This document shows, piece by piece, positions 25,275-36,010 of a stretch of DNA of 64,000 nucleotides. The notes below the pieces were generated by a model. The model worked only from the letters and a program-made list of their open reading frames with translations. It had not been told where the DNA came from and made no database searches. Both the position numbers and the translations under genes were made by a program. Origin of the DNA: Lagopus muta (Eukaryota > Chordata > Aves > Galliformes > Phasianidae); the NCBI RefSeq assembly GCF_023343835.1, contig NC_064437.1:49240972-49304971 (forward strand), written 5' to 3'. Positions within the stretch are counted from its first letter, which is position 1. Every line of letters begins with the position of its first letter.

Positions 25275-25412
25275 AATATTATCTACCCTGCACAGGTGGA
25301 CAATTGAAGCACACACTAGATGAAGTGATTTAGCCAAAAGATGGAAGTTTGTGACTGCTTAGCAAGGAACTGAATGCAGGTTTTCCTAGTCCCATCATGG
25401 TGTTCTCAACCC
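25275..25412 (-). mobile_element. MIR-like ancient SINE relic
   Basis: The plus strand follows the reverse complement of the MIR consensus in order: 'attatctaccctgcacagg' (MIR: ttatc...ttacagatg), 'acaattgaagcacacac' (gaaactgaggcacagag), 'gaagtgatttagcca' (aagtaacttgccca), a diverged core, 'gcaaggaactgaatgcagg' (gcagagccgggattcgaac) and 'tagtccc...tgttctcaaccca' (cagtcc...tgctcttaaccac). The match covers much of the element with no internal stop or frame expected. Divergence is high, as expected for a MIR copy in a bird. Confidence 0.65.
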
Positions 25413-25744
25413 AAATAATCCCCATCATGCCAAGTGATGTGGCACTGACCTCTCACAAGGCAGCAGGACCCTCTGTGCTAATGACTCTTTATTTACAGTG
25501 TCATGAGGATTGCACAGCATAATGCTTCTGAATAGAAGCCTGATCTGCAAAGAACTCAGGAGGGAAGAAAGAAAAAAACAGAATTGGCCTTAACACACTT
25601 GGATTTCAGTTTGAGTCAAGCCAGGATCCAACTCTAGGAATTATCACACAACATTATTTTGAGCAATGGTTGTTAATGAGACCACATGTAAGCTGAGGCA
25701 GACACAGCACATAAGAAAGCACATCTAGGGTTGTATAGGCTTAA

Positions 25745-25880
25745 CATGTTTTTCAGATTATTATCCACTGGCCAGAGCATTGCTATTCTCCTCACTATAC
25801 AAATGGAGCACTGAAATACGAAATAAAAGCCACTATCTGTCCAATCAGCATCAGGGTCACAAAAGTATTTTCATGTGGGC
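25745..25880 (-). mobile_element. Possible second MIR-like SINE relic
   Basis: 'tcctcactatacaaatggag', 'cactgaaatacgaaat', 'tgtccaatcagcatc' and 'agggtcacaaaag' follow the MIR reverse-complement order (ctcattttacagatgagg, aactgaggca, ttgcccaaggtcacacag). Only the central part is alignable by eye and the match is weaker than that at 25275. It is in the same orientation. Confidence 0.4.
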
Positions 25881-27172
25881 GAGTAGCTGTGAAATATTTC
25901 TGGGTTTTATTGCCAAGAAGAGTTTAAAACCTCATCAGAAACAAGAACTGCAGTAAGGATAAATGAAACAAAAAAGAGGGTCAAAAGACCCCCAAATAAA
26001 AAATTGTTAACAGCAGAATGTGGGCAACTGCAATGAGAAAGGAGGAAGGGCTTTGCTGTTCAGCAACATGTGAAAGTTTCTTAGCACTTCTGAACGAGCT
26101 TCACAGATCAGCCAATTTGTAGTAATAACTTCGGGATGAGGTTGGGTATGTGGGAGGTGGAGGCAAATCTGGATATCATATAGGAGTGCTGGAATAGTGA
26201 TAGAGACTTGTAAAAGCCAGGTGCAGGGGCCAGCACACTGCTTGCTGAGGACACAGAGAATACAAGATGTGCTGACAGCTCTCTCTGGCACTGACTTTTC
26301 TCTCATACATCTACTGTAGCTCCTGAGTCTGGGAGCCACAGAGGTGGAATGCGACACACATATTAAGTAATAAATCAAAATCCTCATGGCTTGAGTGTGA
26401 CAAATTATATCCCAGCATAAAAACAAAGGAAAAAAAAATCCTACAGGCAATGTGAATGCAATGAGCACAAACACTTTCTGAATTTTTTTGGTAGACTGAG
26501 GTGCTTGGAGCTGTACTTGGAGGGTTGAAGCAGTTGTCCTATCATGCAAAATGTCTGTACCGTATTTCTTTTGCAAAATAAAGTTAAGTCTTTGCAGAGG
26601 CTGCTCAGCTTCCTCAGTGGTATCAAGTGAGTGAACAATTCACAAACAAACCCCGCACTGGAAAAGTTTTTGGTTACTTTCTGCATGAAGCAAAACACAG
26701 TCTAAGCAGTCTAAGCCAGAGATTTTCAAAGAATGTTCATAGAACTGTTCACTTACCATTAAGACTCAAAATAAGACCAGTACTTTTTTGCTGTTTCCAA
26801 GACAAAAAGTAATCTCAAAGAGTTTTCATCTCAGAAAGGATGAATTTCATTAAACAGTATTAAAGGTGGGCTTTACAATATGCAAAAAAGTACACATTTT
26901 TTACAGTTTGTCAAAAATGTTGACATCATTTCATGAATGCTCAAAACCTGACTTTTCACAACCACCAGGAAATGTACAGCATGCCAACACCAAAAGCCTC
27001 AGATGAAAACCCAGCATCCCATGATACTCTCCCACATCTTCATTTCTCCTACAGCTGCTGACAGGTAGTACTGCTGAGATGAGCAAGGAACCACTCTACA
27101 GTCCACAGAAAATAATTTCTCCCCTGTTCCTCTTGGGTATCAGCGTCTAGCACCTTTCAGGCCAAGAACAGT
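25881..27172. other. No gene recognised; one long uncalled open frame
   Basis: The minus strand from 26576 down to 26007 is open for 189 codons, the longest frame in the window. It has one hydrophobic run near residues 34-77 and many cysteines, but no domain, motif or family that I recognise and no visible splice or promoter context. I do not call it a gene. The rest is AT-rich unique DNA. Confidence 0.5.
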
Positions 27173-27290
27173 TTCATAGGATAGCTTGGGTTGGAAGGAA
27201 CCTCGAAGATCATTTAGTTTCAACCCCCTGCTATGGGCAGAATTGCCAACTACCAGATCAAGCGCTAGATCAGATTGCCCAGAATTGCAC
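27173..27290 (-). mobile_element. CR1 3' fragment
   Basis: TTCATAGGATAGCTTGGGTTGG continues with 'aaggaacctcgaagatcat', 'ttcaaccccctgctatgggc' and 'ctagatcagattgccc'. This is the reverse-complement CR1 type with the 'gggttggaagggacctt...ccccctgccatgggcag' wording. It is truncated shortly after the 'gatcaggttgccca' segment. Confidence 0.88.
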
Positions 27291-28530
27291 TTCTGATGTC
27301 AAATTTTTTTGCATGCTGTGAGAAACGAGTCAGTGAGTACTATTATAGAGCATGAAAGTGTGACCAATATATGAGAAAACCACCTCTCTAGCACTCCCTT
27401 CATCCAAGAAAGCAGTGCTTTCTTTAGTGTTGCTTAGGAGAAAACCCTATGACTTAAAAGGTCACAAGGAGCTCTGCGAAGGCAGAGGTTAGTGTGTCAG
27501 TTCTGGGGGATGCTGCTTTTCTTTTATACCTTATATGTTCTTGCTGAGGGTTTCACACCTGTATATTAGCTAACCAGCTTAGACATTGTCGTTCAAAAAT
27601 CTCATACTTGAAACAAAAGATGTAAAGCCCCCAGAAGGGCTGTCAGGCAGTTCAATCCACTGATGTATTCCCCCGTCATTCTTTCTCCTTTCCTGTTCTT
27701 TGTGTGTACATATCTGCTTTTCCCTGGCACCCATATGGCTGTGCTGCGCTGAACATTCCTGCAGGCGAGGTGAGAGGCACTACAGCAGAAGGAGCGGGGA
27801 CTGGAGGTGACCCCTGAGGATACGGATGGCCTCACTGCTTCTGCTGCACAGCCACGTGGGATGACCTAATGCAGCTTCAACATGTGTAATATGCATTGTC
27901 TGTATTTTTAAGTGTGCTTTATTTAGGCACAGGCAGCCAGAGAGGGGAAATGAGTTTTGACAAACAATAGGAAAACACAGACATCTAAAAACACATTATT
28001 TCCCACTCCTAGGCTGTGTTGTGCCACTCCATGTTCCAGCCAAAGCTGAGGATTTTCATGAGAAGGTAAAATGATGGATGTAGCATCATCATGGCTTGTG
28101 ATCTACCTGCCTTTCCTTTGACACGTCTGCAATTTGGACCCTTCACTCTTCCAACTTCTTTCCTAACACAGTGCTGTGTTTTGTGGGATATCTTCTGTGC
28201 AGACTGAATTCCCCAGCTGCTCTCAGCACAGCTACAGGATAAAATCCCACCTACTATGTCCAAAAATAATGAGGTGTGGGCCAGACTGGAGCTGGAAGAG
28301 GGAAGGAAAAGAACAGGGTATGGGATAGATTTTCACATGGGATGAGCAAACAGAAGAAAGTTCAGAGAGCTAGATACAAGGGATAGCTGTTTGGGAGGCA
28401 AATATGAATGAGATCTGTTGGTGATCTCAGCTTTCCCAAATACAGTGAGGAGAACGCATTAGGAAAAGGTAAAGATTAAGTGGAGCAGGTGATCCATGTT
28501 CCCACACCACACACATAACAGTGGTCCACA
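27291..28530. other. No gene recognised
   Basis: Unique sequence. Frames of about 75-85 codons on the minus strand (27602-27835, 28009-28263) have no family resemblance. No RNA gene seen. Confidence 0.55.
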
Positions 28531-28765
28531 AAATCATAACATCACAGAATTGTTACGGTTGAAGAAGACCACAAAAATCATGTTATCCAGCCATCAGCCT
28601 ACCCCTACCATGCCCACTAACCATGTCCTTCAGTGCCACATCTACCTTTTCCTTTAACATCTTTGGGAATGGTGACTCCACCACCTCCCTGGGCAGCCTG
28701 TACCAATACCTCACCATACTTTCTGAGAAAAAAATGTTGCTCATATCCAACCTGAGATATCCAGC
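28531..28765 (-). mobile_element. CR1 3' fragment
   Basis: AAATCATAACATCACAGAATTG leads into 'ggttgaagaagaccac', 'taccatgcccactaacc', 'tgtccttcagtgccacatct', 'gaatggtgactccaccacct', 'ccctgggcagcctgt', 'tttctgagaaaaaaatgttg' and 'atatccaacctgag'. The order is the complete reverse-complement CR1 3' sequence of the same subfamily as the copies at 20462 and 61356, better preserved here than at 20462. Confidence 0.93.
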
Positions 28766-30529
28766 TGTACGTCACAGCTTACTCAGGAGAGGAGCATCCT
28801 GAAGCATTCCGGCTGTTGCTCCTATGGGGCTTCAAAGCTTGTCAGATCAGCAGAGAGTTGACTTTTGGCCAAATTAGACAACCTGTTTTCATTAATGAAA
28901 AATTTCCCACTGAATATCTAGATTGCTTATTTTGTCGATGAGGAAAAACCCAGAAATAATTCTCCAATCAGCATCACCACCACTAAGAAGCTGGTTCTTC
29001 CTTAACTGCAATCTCAGTGCAAGCTAAACTATACTAAGATTTTCAGAACTGAGACACTTCCAAGATTTCAACAGAAAACACATTTTTTTTTATATCTCAG
29101 AACCTAGCGAGTGCTCACAAAGGATGGGCTCGGCAGGGGGAGAGCAGAGCAGTGGGGAGAAAGGAGCATGAGGTGTGGCAGATCTTTGGCTGAATAGCTC
29201 TTAGTCTGTCAGGGTCAGCTGGTTTAAGCCAGACCTTCAGCCTGAGTCTCCACGTCCCTGTGTGAAGAGGGAGCTGTGCAGGAATGCTGCGCTTGGCTTT
29301 CTTCTCCCATGTTCTCCTGCCAGCCCTTTCAGAACTTTTATTAAGGAGATTTAGGAAACAACAAAAGTGAAGAAACACAGTTCTAGAGTACAAATGTGTT
29401 TTGGCTAAGTCAATCCATGACTTGATAATACAAAGAACATGAAAGGCCCCTGGGAACTGGGTTTAGCTGTAATAAAGCTTCTTTAAGAAATGTTTTGGTA
29501 CAGCATTTATCTTTTTGCTATGTTACATCTATTTGATCTGAAGGAAGTGCAGTAATTGCATTGAGTCGGTTTTTCTCTGTGGTCAATGAAGTTTTCCACA
29601 CATTTTCAGTGCTTGAAAATTGCCAAATATAAATGGGCATCTGCATTCAGAACAGTTCTGTGCTGTTACTAATCTCACCAGAAAGGCATGGGGAGATTTC
29701 CAGAGAAATATTTCTTGGCTGGTGCAGGTCTGCTTGTGCCTGCTTCTCATTTCTGAATAAGTCAGAAGAGTGATCTCTTGCCTTTTACTCATGCCAAAGT
29801 CTACTGAAATCCAACAATCCTGCGTCCCACAAGGAATCAGAGGCCCAGTTTACAGGCCTGTGTAGCTAATGGAAGAAAATCCCTGAGAAAGGTCCCATGG
29901 GCGCCTGAAGAAGTAGGGTTCTGCAGGAAGAAATCTCAAGGCTTGCCTTCAGTCTGACTCACTGTTATTTTGCTATCTGTACAGTGAGTCTGCTGGATTT
30001 CTGCTCAGCAGCTCCAAGGTTGATACATGTATGCAGTAGGGCTGAATTTAGAGCTCTCACACATGCACTGCAGAATCTCTGTATAAGCACTAAATATTTC
30101 TGGAGAAGGATGAGGATTCTTAATCCAAAAACATGGCAAACCTGGAACATCTGTGAGTCGGAATAGCTCCCTGTCATCTACAAGTGAGGGTACATACTTT
30201 TATAATTTCTCTCGCCAAAGCAAATATCTCCAGAGGTGCTGTCTATGAACCCCTGGTTCATTCAGACTGGGCTAGGTCTGCCAGACATAAGGCTAGGGTG
30301 TTTGATTATTTGTTGCTATCATTTGTCAAGTTGCAGGCCTGAATTACAAGCATTTCAGCCTGAAACTCTAGGTGGAAAAGCTGTTTTCATACATTAGTCA
30401 GGTACAGAAACACTACTGCTGCAGGGACAAATGAACACCCAGGGCACTTGGGGTGTCTCTGTAACTCCACAAAAGAGGTACAATAGGACAAGAGCTCTGC
30501 ATTATTATTTGGCACTAAAGAGTATTTCC
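28766..30529. other. No gene recognised
   Basis: Unique sequence. The open frame at 30431-30688 carries the leader described in the next entry. Elsewhere nothing is recognised. Confidence 0.5.
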
Positions 30530-30945
30530 ATGGCTGAAAAGGCTTTACTTGCTGGGTTTGTGTTCCTATTGCTCAGTGCGTTGTTGGGAATATCTTGCAG
30601 TGCTGGACAGACAGCCCTTCATCAGCAGGGAAACAGTGCAGGAAGGGCTCTTTGGAGCTGCTGCTGTCAACTCTTGAGTAACTGCTAAACGCCACCAAAG
30701 CAGATTAAACCCTGGAGTAGAGACGCTTTGCACAAAGCTGAGACAGACCTTGAGTAACCACCAGGGGGCTGCAGGACAGTGCTGCCTGCAAGGACAAATG
30801 ATAGACCATGTCAGAGAGCAGCTGCGTCCTGGCTTTTTTGTGCCAGGGACTCAGCTGCAGGATTCCGGCCAGTACTACTGCAAGGAAAGAGACTCATTGC
30901 TTCTTTTCTACAAGCAAAATGCTTCTGACGCTCCAGCCCCTAATT
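30530..30945 (+). pseudogene. Candidate immunoglobulin V-domain pseudogene
   Basis: An ATG at 30530 (G at +4) starts a peptide with a textbook signal sequence: MAEK, then an uninterrupted hydrophobic run (residues 5-21) and a small-residue cleavage region (I-S-C-S-A-G). In frame, a Q-x-x-L-x-Q-x-G segment follows, then W-S-C at residues 42-44 (30653-30661), about where the first IgV cysteine belongs. The frame stops at 30686. In another frame, 30849-30881 encodes T-Q-L-Q-D-S-G-Q-Y-Y-C, the IgV F-strand signature. The two cysteines are about 73 codons apart, which fits a V-type fold, but a stop and a frame change lie between them. No J-like F-G-x-G follows. The leader and V part are contiguous here, whereas most Ig-superfamily genes split them with an intron, so a processed copy or coincidence must be considered. 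Parent gene not identified. Confidence 0.4.
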
Positions 30946-32127
30946 AAAGCTTGTGAATAGAAAGTGCTGCCTTTTAAAGGCAGCTGGAGAAGCTCTGCAA
31001 TAAGCACAGAATACTGCAGCAAGGGTACTGGTGGTTATTAGCTTGCAGAGGGACCTTACTGTCTGCCTTCCTCTGTTCAATCCCAGCCCTTGCTGCCAAC
31101 AGCACTTCACATATAACAAGAACCCTGTGGCTGCCAAGGAGAGCCTACTCCCAGGGGAGGAGGAGAACGTGTGGAGAAGAAGTAGCAAAAAGCATTATCA
31201 TCATTTGTACAGCAATGGGAGACTGGCAGCCAAGTGCTGTTGGCAGTAAAGCTTTCAGCTGCTCCAGGAAGATTGAGCGTGTTCTCATAATGATCCCCAG
31301 ACATCTGTTTCACAGCCATTTCTTGGACACTCTGGATTGCTTTCTCCTTCCATTTCATGCCCTCTTGCAAGCAGGGTCTACCAGAGTAGGCAGAGAAGTG
31401 GATTCCCTATATTAGAGCCCTGGGGGGGACACCATGCCCTGTGCATACAATCTCTAGTGCAACTAGGGAGTGTGGTTACCGCCTCGCCCACCTCCATCCC
31501 TTGAGCTGCAACCTCAGGGATCCATCTGTCCTGTCCTATGGTCACTTACCTTCCTTTTCCCTGGAGGCTGCCTATCTGTCTCATCACACCCTAAGCAGTG
31601 CTGGCAGTAAAGACAGCAAATAGGCTGCCCTGCCTGCACCATCCTGGCAGGGATAGAGGAGAGCTGTCTTGACTGTGACTGCCCTTTGGTGATGGAACCA
31701 TAACAGCAATGATGTCACAGCTACCCAGGTCTGACACAATAGCCTATTGCCGTGGGAAGCAGGGACAGAGCCCAACAGGGCTGCACAGCAGAGCAGGGTG
31801 AGGGGCACCTGGCCAAGCTAGCCATCACCAGGTCCACTGCCACAGTCACCTCTCACTGTCAGCTTTTTTTTTTTAAGGAACTGGGGCAAAGTTGAGAAGA
31901 TTCATCCCCTCCTCCCACATTGGGAAACAAACAGAGGCATCTCCGTCCAACAGCCTGCAGCTCAGGCACATCTCTAGCTGAGATGGGAATGACGTGAGAT
32001 TCACTGAGCTGCAGTGATGGAGCAGATGGACTCCAGCTAACACAGGGAGGAGGAGGGGGAGGTGTAGAGCACACAGTGAGAAGGGCTCTGGAGAAAACTC
32101 CATGGCTAGGACTAGGAGCAGACTTAA
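30946..32127. other. No gene recognised
   Basis: Moderately GC-rich, unique-looking sequence with overlapping chance frames on both strands (31031-31415 plus, 31107-31370 minus). No repeat end or RNA gene seen. Confidence 0.5.
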
Positions 32128-32154
32128 TTTTTTTTTTTTTATTTTTTTTTTTTT
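32128..32154. repeat. Poly-T tract
   Basis: Thirteen T, one A, thirteen T. It causes the lysine-rich frames read on the minus strand at 31859-32284, which I treat as artefacts. No adjoining retroposon body recognised. Confidence 0.95.
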
Positions 32155-35100
32155 CTGATGCATAATTTCTTAAACACAGCCCATCTGAGAGCAGAAACAG
32201 ACAACGGAATTTGTTTCTTGTTTTTCTGTGGTGATACAAAGCCAGAAGTTTCTCTATGGCAAGGATGCCAGCACAGATGTGCAAACCCTATATCCTGGTC
32301 ACACAGGAATGGATCATGGCTTTAGTACCACTATTCTAGCTTTTCATCACCATCACCAAGAGCAAAGTTGGGTCTGATGTCACCTTTACACCCTAAAGAG
32401 TTAAGCGGATGACGATGTTTTGGCAGGGTCAGGAGACCTGGTGACAGCCTGGCTGCAGCACAATGGCCATTGGGTACTGCTCCTGCCCACATGCACAGAG
32501 GAGATGCTGGAGAACCCTGGAGAGAAGGCTGCCTTGTGAGTTCCTCTCTCATCCCTGACCTTGCACCCAGGGCTGCCAGCCTGAGGCTGCCAGCATCAGG
32601 TGGGAGGATGGTCGTGGGAACAATCTGGAGGCCACTGAGAGTTCAGAACACAACAGCAGCCCCCCTTCTTAAGGGTAGGGAAAGGTCAGCCAGGATCAGG
32701 GGTCAGAAGGCTCTGCTGCTGTCTGATCTTACAGCCAGATGTTTGTGACGGGAGATGGCAGCAAGGTAACTGCCAAAAGCCTTCATGGGGGAAGGGATAT
32801 CACTTGGGAAATTGTCTTCCTTCCAGCTGAGATGTTTGGGCTGGCAGTCAAGAATATCAGTGTTCCCTTGAGCTCTTTTTAGCAGCTACTGTGGCCAAGA
32901 GAGGTGTGAAGACAGAGAAGTGTAGTCTCAATAGATCAGAGACCCAGTCATCTTCAATTAGGCCAACCAGATGACATCAGAGATAATATAATATAAAGGC
33001 CCTTCGCCACAACAGTTCTGTGATAAGGAACGTGCAGAATTGGCTTGAAGATTAGGCTGGAACACCCTGAAGGTGATTTTGATCACAATTTATGGGCTAA
33101 TGCTCATGGAAACAAATTATTGTTTCCGTTATGTTCTCTGAAGTTTGGGGAATGACATTAAAAAAATGAAGTCATCCTTCAGCCAATCATGTCCTAATCT
33201 TAATCTGGCCCTTGTACAATTGCTCTGCCCTTATACAGGAAAGAGAGTTAGCCACTGGGTACCCCAAATATACAGACCATCTGTGAGACTCCTAGGCAGT
33301 CTTCTGCTCCACAACAGTGTACATATAGGAAGATTTTGATTTATCTAGTGTAGAATAACAACTCTGAAATAAAAGCTTTTGGCTTCTTTTTCAGTGTGAT
33401 TCAGGGGATTTTTTTTTTAATCTACAGATTTATCAACTCCTTTCTGAATAATATTAAGCATTATATTTCAATGCCTGCTCAGATTTAGAGAGTGAGAGTA
33501 CAGACTAAGGACAGTACAGCACAGTAAAAGATAGCCCATGCAGAGTGGCTCCTCCTTTTCCAACAGTAGCTAGCAGACACCAGTGCTTTTAGGAAAGGTA
33601 CCCTGCAAAGTAAAAAAATAAATGTCCTCAGCCATCTGAATGCTCTGAGTCTGAAACCAGAGTTTTCAATGACTTTTTAAAGCAATATTGCCAGTTATTT
33701 TTTATAACTGTGGATATGCTTGTTGTCTATACAGAATTTCATTCCTACTAGGACCTTGCCTATTTTTTATTTTTTATATTTTTGTCAACAATATTATAGG
33801 AAATAAGCTTTGTAGCTTGTTCACACATTGGATAGAAAATTGTTTCCTCTTATTCTGTCCTCTTTTCTTCTATTATTTTTTAATTTTACTTTTCTCTTGT
33901 GGATTAGCTTCTTATTAAAAAGCCTTTTATAAACAGCATCTGCTCACTTCCAGAGACCTGTGGGATGACAGGTCCTGGTGAAACCCATCTCCTTCATGAA
34001 AAGCACTATGAGACTTAGCTAATGAAGGACCAAATAGGACCTGGGTTTTATAACCTGAGCAATGCCTGCTGGCAGGGAAACAAGCCGTTCAAAACTCATT
34101 GCCCTAGAAAGCTGGACATATGAGTTAACTCAAAAGGAATTGAAACCGCTGACTGAAAGAACTCAGGGTAGCAGTAACTTCCCAAGGGAGGGCAGGTAGC
34201 TGTTTGGGGTTTTTTTTGGAAAACATAATACAGCTTAAATAACACCAACATGACTTAAAATATTAATATGAAATTAATTTAGATTTGTAATATAATCAAA
34301 CAACTGATATGAATCAGAACAACAGTGCTAAAAAAACTGAAAACAAATTTATGTTTAAATTGACATGTTTTCACAACCTCACTGTCACTCTTTCTCTTCC
34401 TAATTCCTTACCTCCTTCCCAAAAAATCCTTCTTCCAAAAGCTTCCAGCCAGTTCAGAATACTCTCTAGAGAAGAAAAAAATGCTTATGATGGCTATCTT
34501 CATTTAAAAACAAGAGCTGGGTGGCCTGTCTGTGTGTATATACGCTATCCCTGGCTCCTGAAATGGATCAATATTTCTTGATTTGAACAGAGATCTGCGG
34601 TCATTTCTGTCCTGAGCAACACTCAGAGCATAGAAGCTATTACTGAGCTATGAAATAACACCGAAGTTACATGGCATATGATTATTCAGGCAGCTGAAAC
34701 CCTGCAGTGAGTAAGTTTGGCAGCTCCTTACTCCCTATCAATATGAAATAAGTATGTTCTCCACTCTCAGAATCCTCATGGATTTTCATCACTTGCTTTC
34801 CCACTGTCACCTCAGGCTGCACCACCCCTGGAGGTGTTGTTCCCAGCCTAAGCAAATTTCTCAAGCCTGATCTCTATCATTCTCTCCTGGTGGTATTGAA
34901 AAATGTTGCTGAAACACACATTACGATCCTAGCAACCTCAATTGTTATCTCTCTTAAGATGTTGCACTGGGACCCACTGCTGAAAAGCTGCCATCAGGAG
35001 AGAAGGGATCACGGCCAGCATGACATTCTTCTCCTTCTCTATTCTTCTGGGAGGTGGCTTGGTGGCTACATTGCCCCAGAATAGATGCCTCACTTTGGCC

Positions 35101-35441
35101 AGGATCGTAGGAAGACCCAAAGACACTTGGTTAGGTTACATGATACTTCTTCACCCAGTAATTCTTTTCTCTACTGAACACCCCGGCAGAAAGCATGCAG
35201 GCTTTCAGTTAGCACTGAGATCAGGTCCTTGATCTTCCTGCTGGGAGCAAAAGATCTCAGAGCTGAGACCAGCTTGCAAAGAGATGGCTGGGAAGCTGAC
35301 AGCCTTGAAATGAAAATGGATTTACATAAAGGAAGCTGACAACACCTTGACTTGGTCCATCTCCCTGTCCCTAGGCACAGCAAAGTATTCATCAGTAAAG
35401 CCATTTCTGACAAACATTTCTCTAATCTTTTGATTACTTTT
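32155..35441. other. No gene recognised
   Basis: Unique DNA. The part at about 33690-33920 is very T-rich on the plus strand, giving a phenylalanine-rich chance frame. The part at 34200-34350 is AT-rich. A run of overlapping short frames at 34680-35230 lacks any family resemblance. Confidence 0.5.
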
Positions 35442-36010
35442 ACAGAATCATAGAAAAGCAAAATACTTCCCAGTTGGAAGGGACCACAAGGATCATTGAG
35501 TCCGACTCCTGGCTCCACACTGGACCAACCAAAAGTCAAACTGCATCTGATAGCATTGTCTGAACTTCTCTTGAATGCCAGCAGTTGGGTCCATGCCCAC
35601 TGCCCTCCACTGAAGGACCTGTTCCTAACCCCCACCTGACACTCTCCTGACACAGCTCCACCTTGTTCCCTCCAGCCCTGTCACTGTCATCAGAGAGCAG
35701 AGTTCAGCACTGCCCATCCACCCCCCATATGAGGAGCTGCAGCTGCCATGAATGCTCCCCTCCTCTAGGTTCAACAAACCCAGGGACCCCAGCTGCTCCT
35801 CACACACCTTGTCCTCCAAATCCTTAACTATCTTTGTAGTCTTCCTTTGGATACTAATAGTTTTATACTGAAGTGTCCAAAACTGCACAGAGTACTCAAG
35901 GTGAGGCCACACAATACAGAGTAAGACAATCCCTTTCCTCACTCAGCTGGCACACTTTACACAGCCCAGAATACGTTTAGCCTTCCTGATTGCCTGGGCA
36001 CACTTTTAGC
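35442..36010 (-). mobile_element. CR1 LINE 3' fragment, different subfamily
   Basis: Begins ACAGAATCATAGAAAAGC, then 'agttggaagggaccac', 'aaggatcattgagtcc' and 'tgcccactgccctcc'. The minus-strand translation gives WPHLEYSVQFW, then a degraded QRRATK block and G-S-L-G-L-L-N-L-E-E, the CR1 C-terminal region. Downstream of that the 3' part differs from the other copies (S-A-E-L-C-S-L-M-T-V-T-G-L-E-G-T-R), matching a CR1 subfamily with a distinct long 3' section. It is a 5'-truncated dead copy with stops and frameshifts. Confidence 0.9.

Noticed and set aside
31859..32284. 141-codon minus-strand frame with lysine-rich core
   Set aside because: The lysine run is the poly-T tract at 32128-32154 translated in reverse; a low-complexity artefact.
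35171..35942. Two long minus-strand frames (160 and 105 codons)
   Set aside because: Both run over the CR1 fragment at 35442-36010. The recognisable residues are CR1 ORF2, not a host gene.
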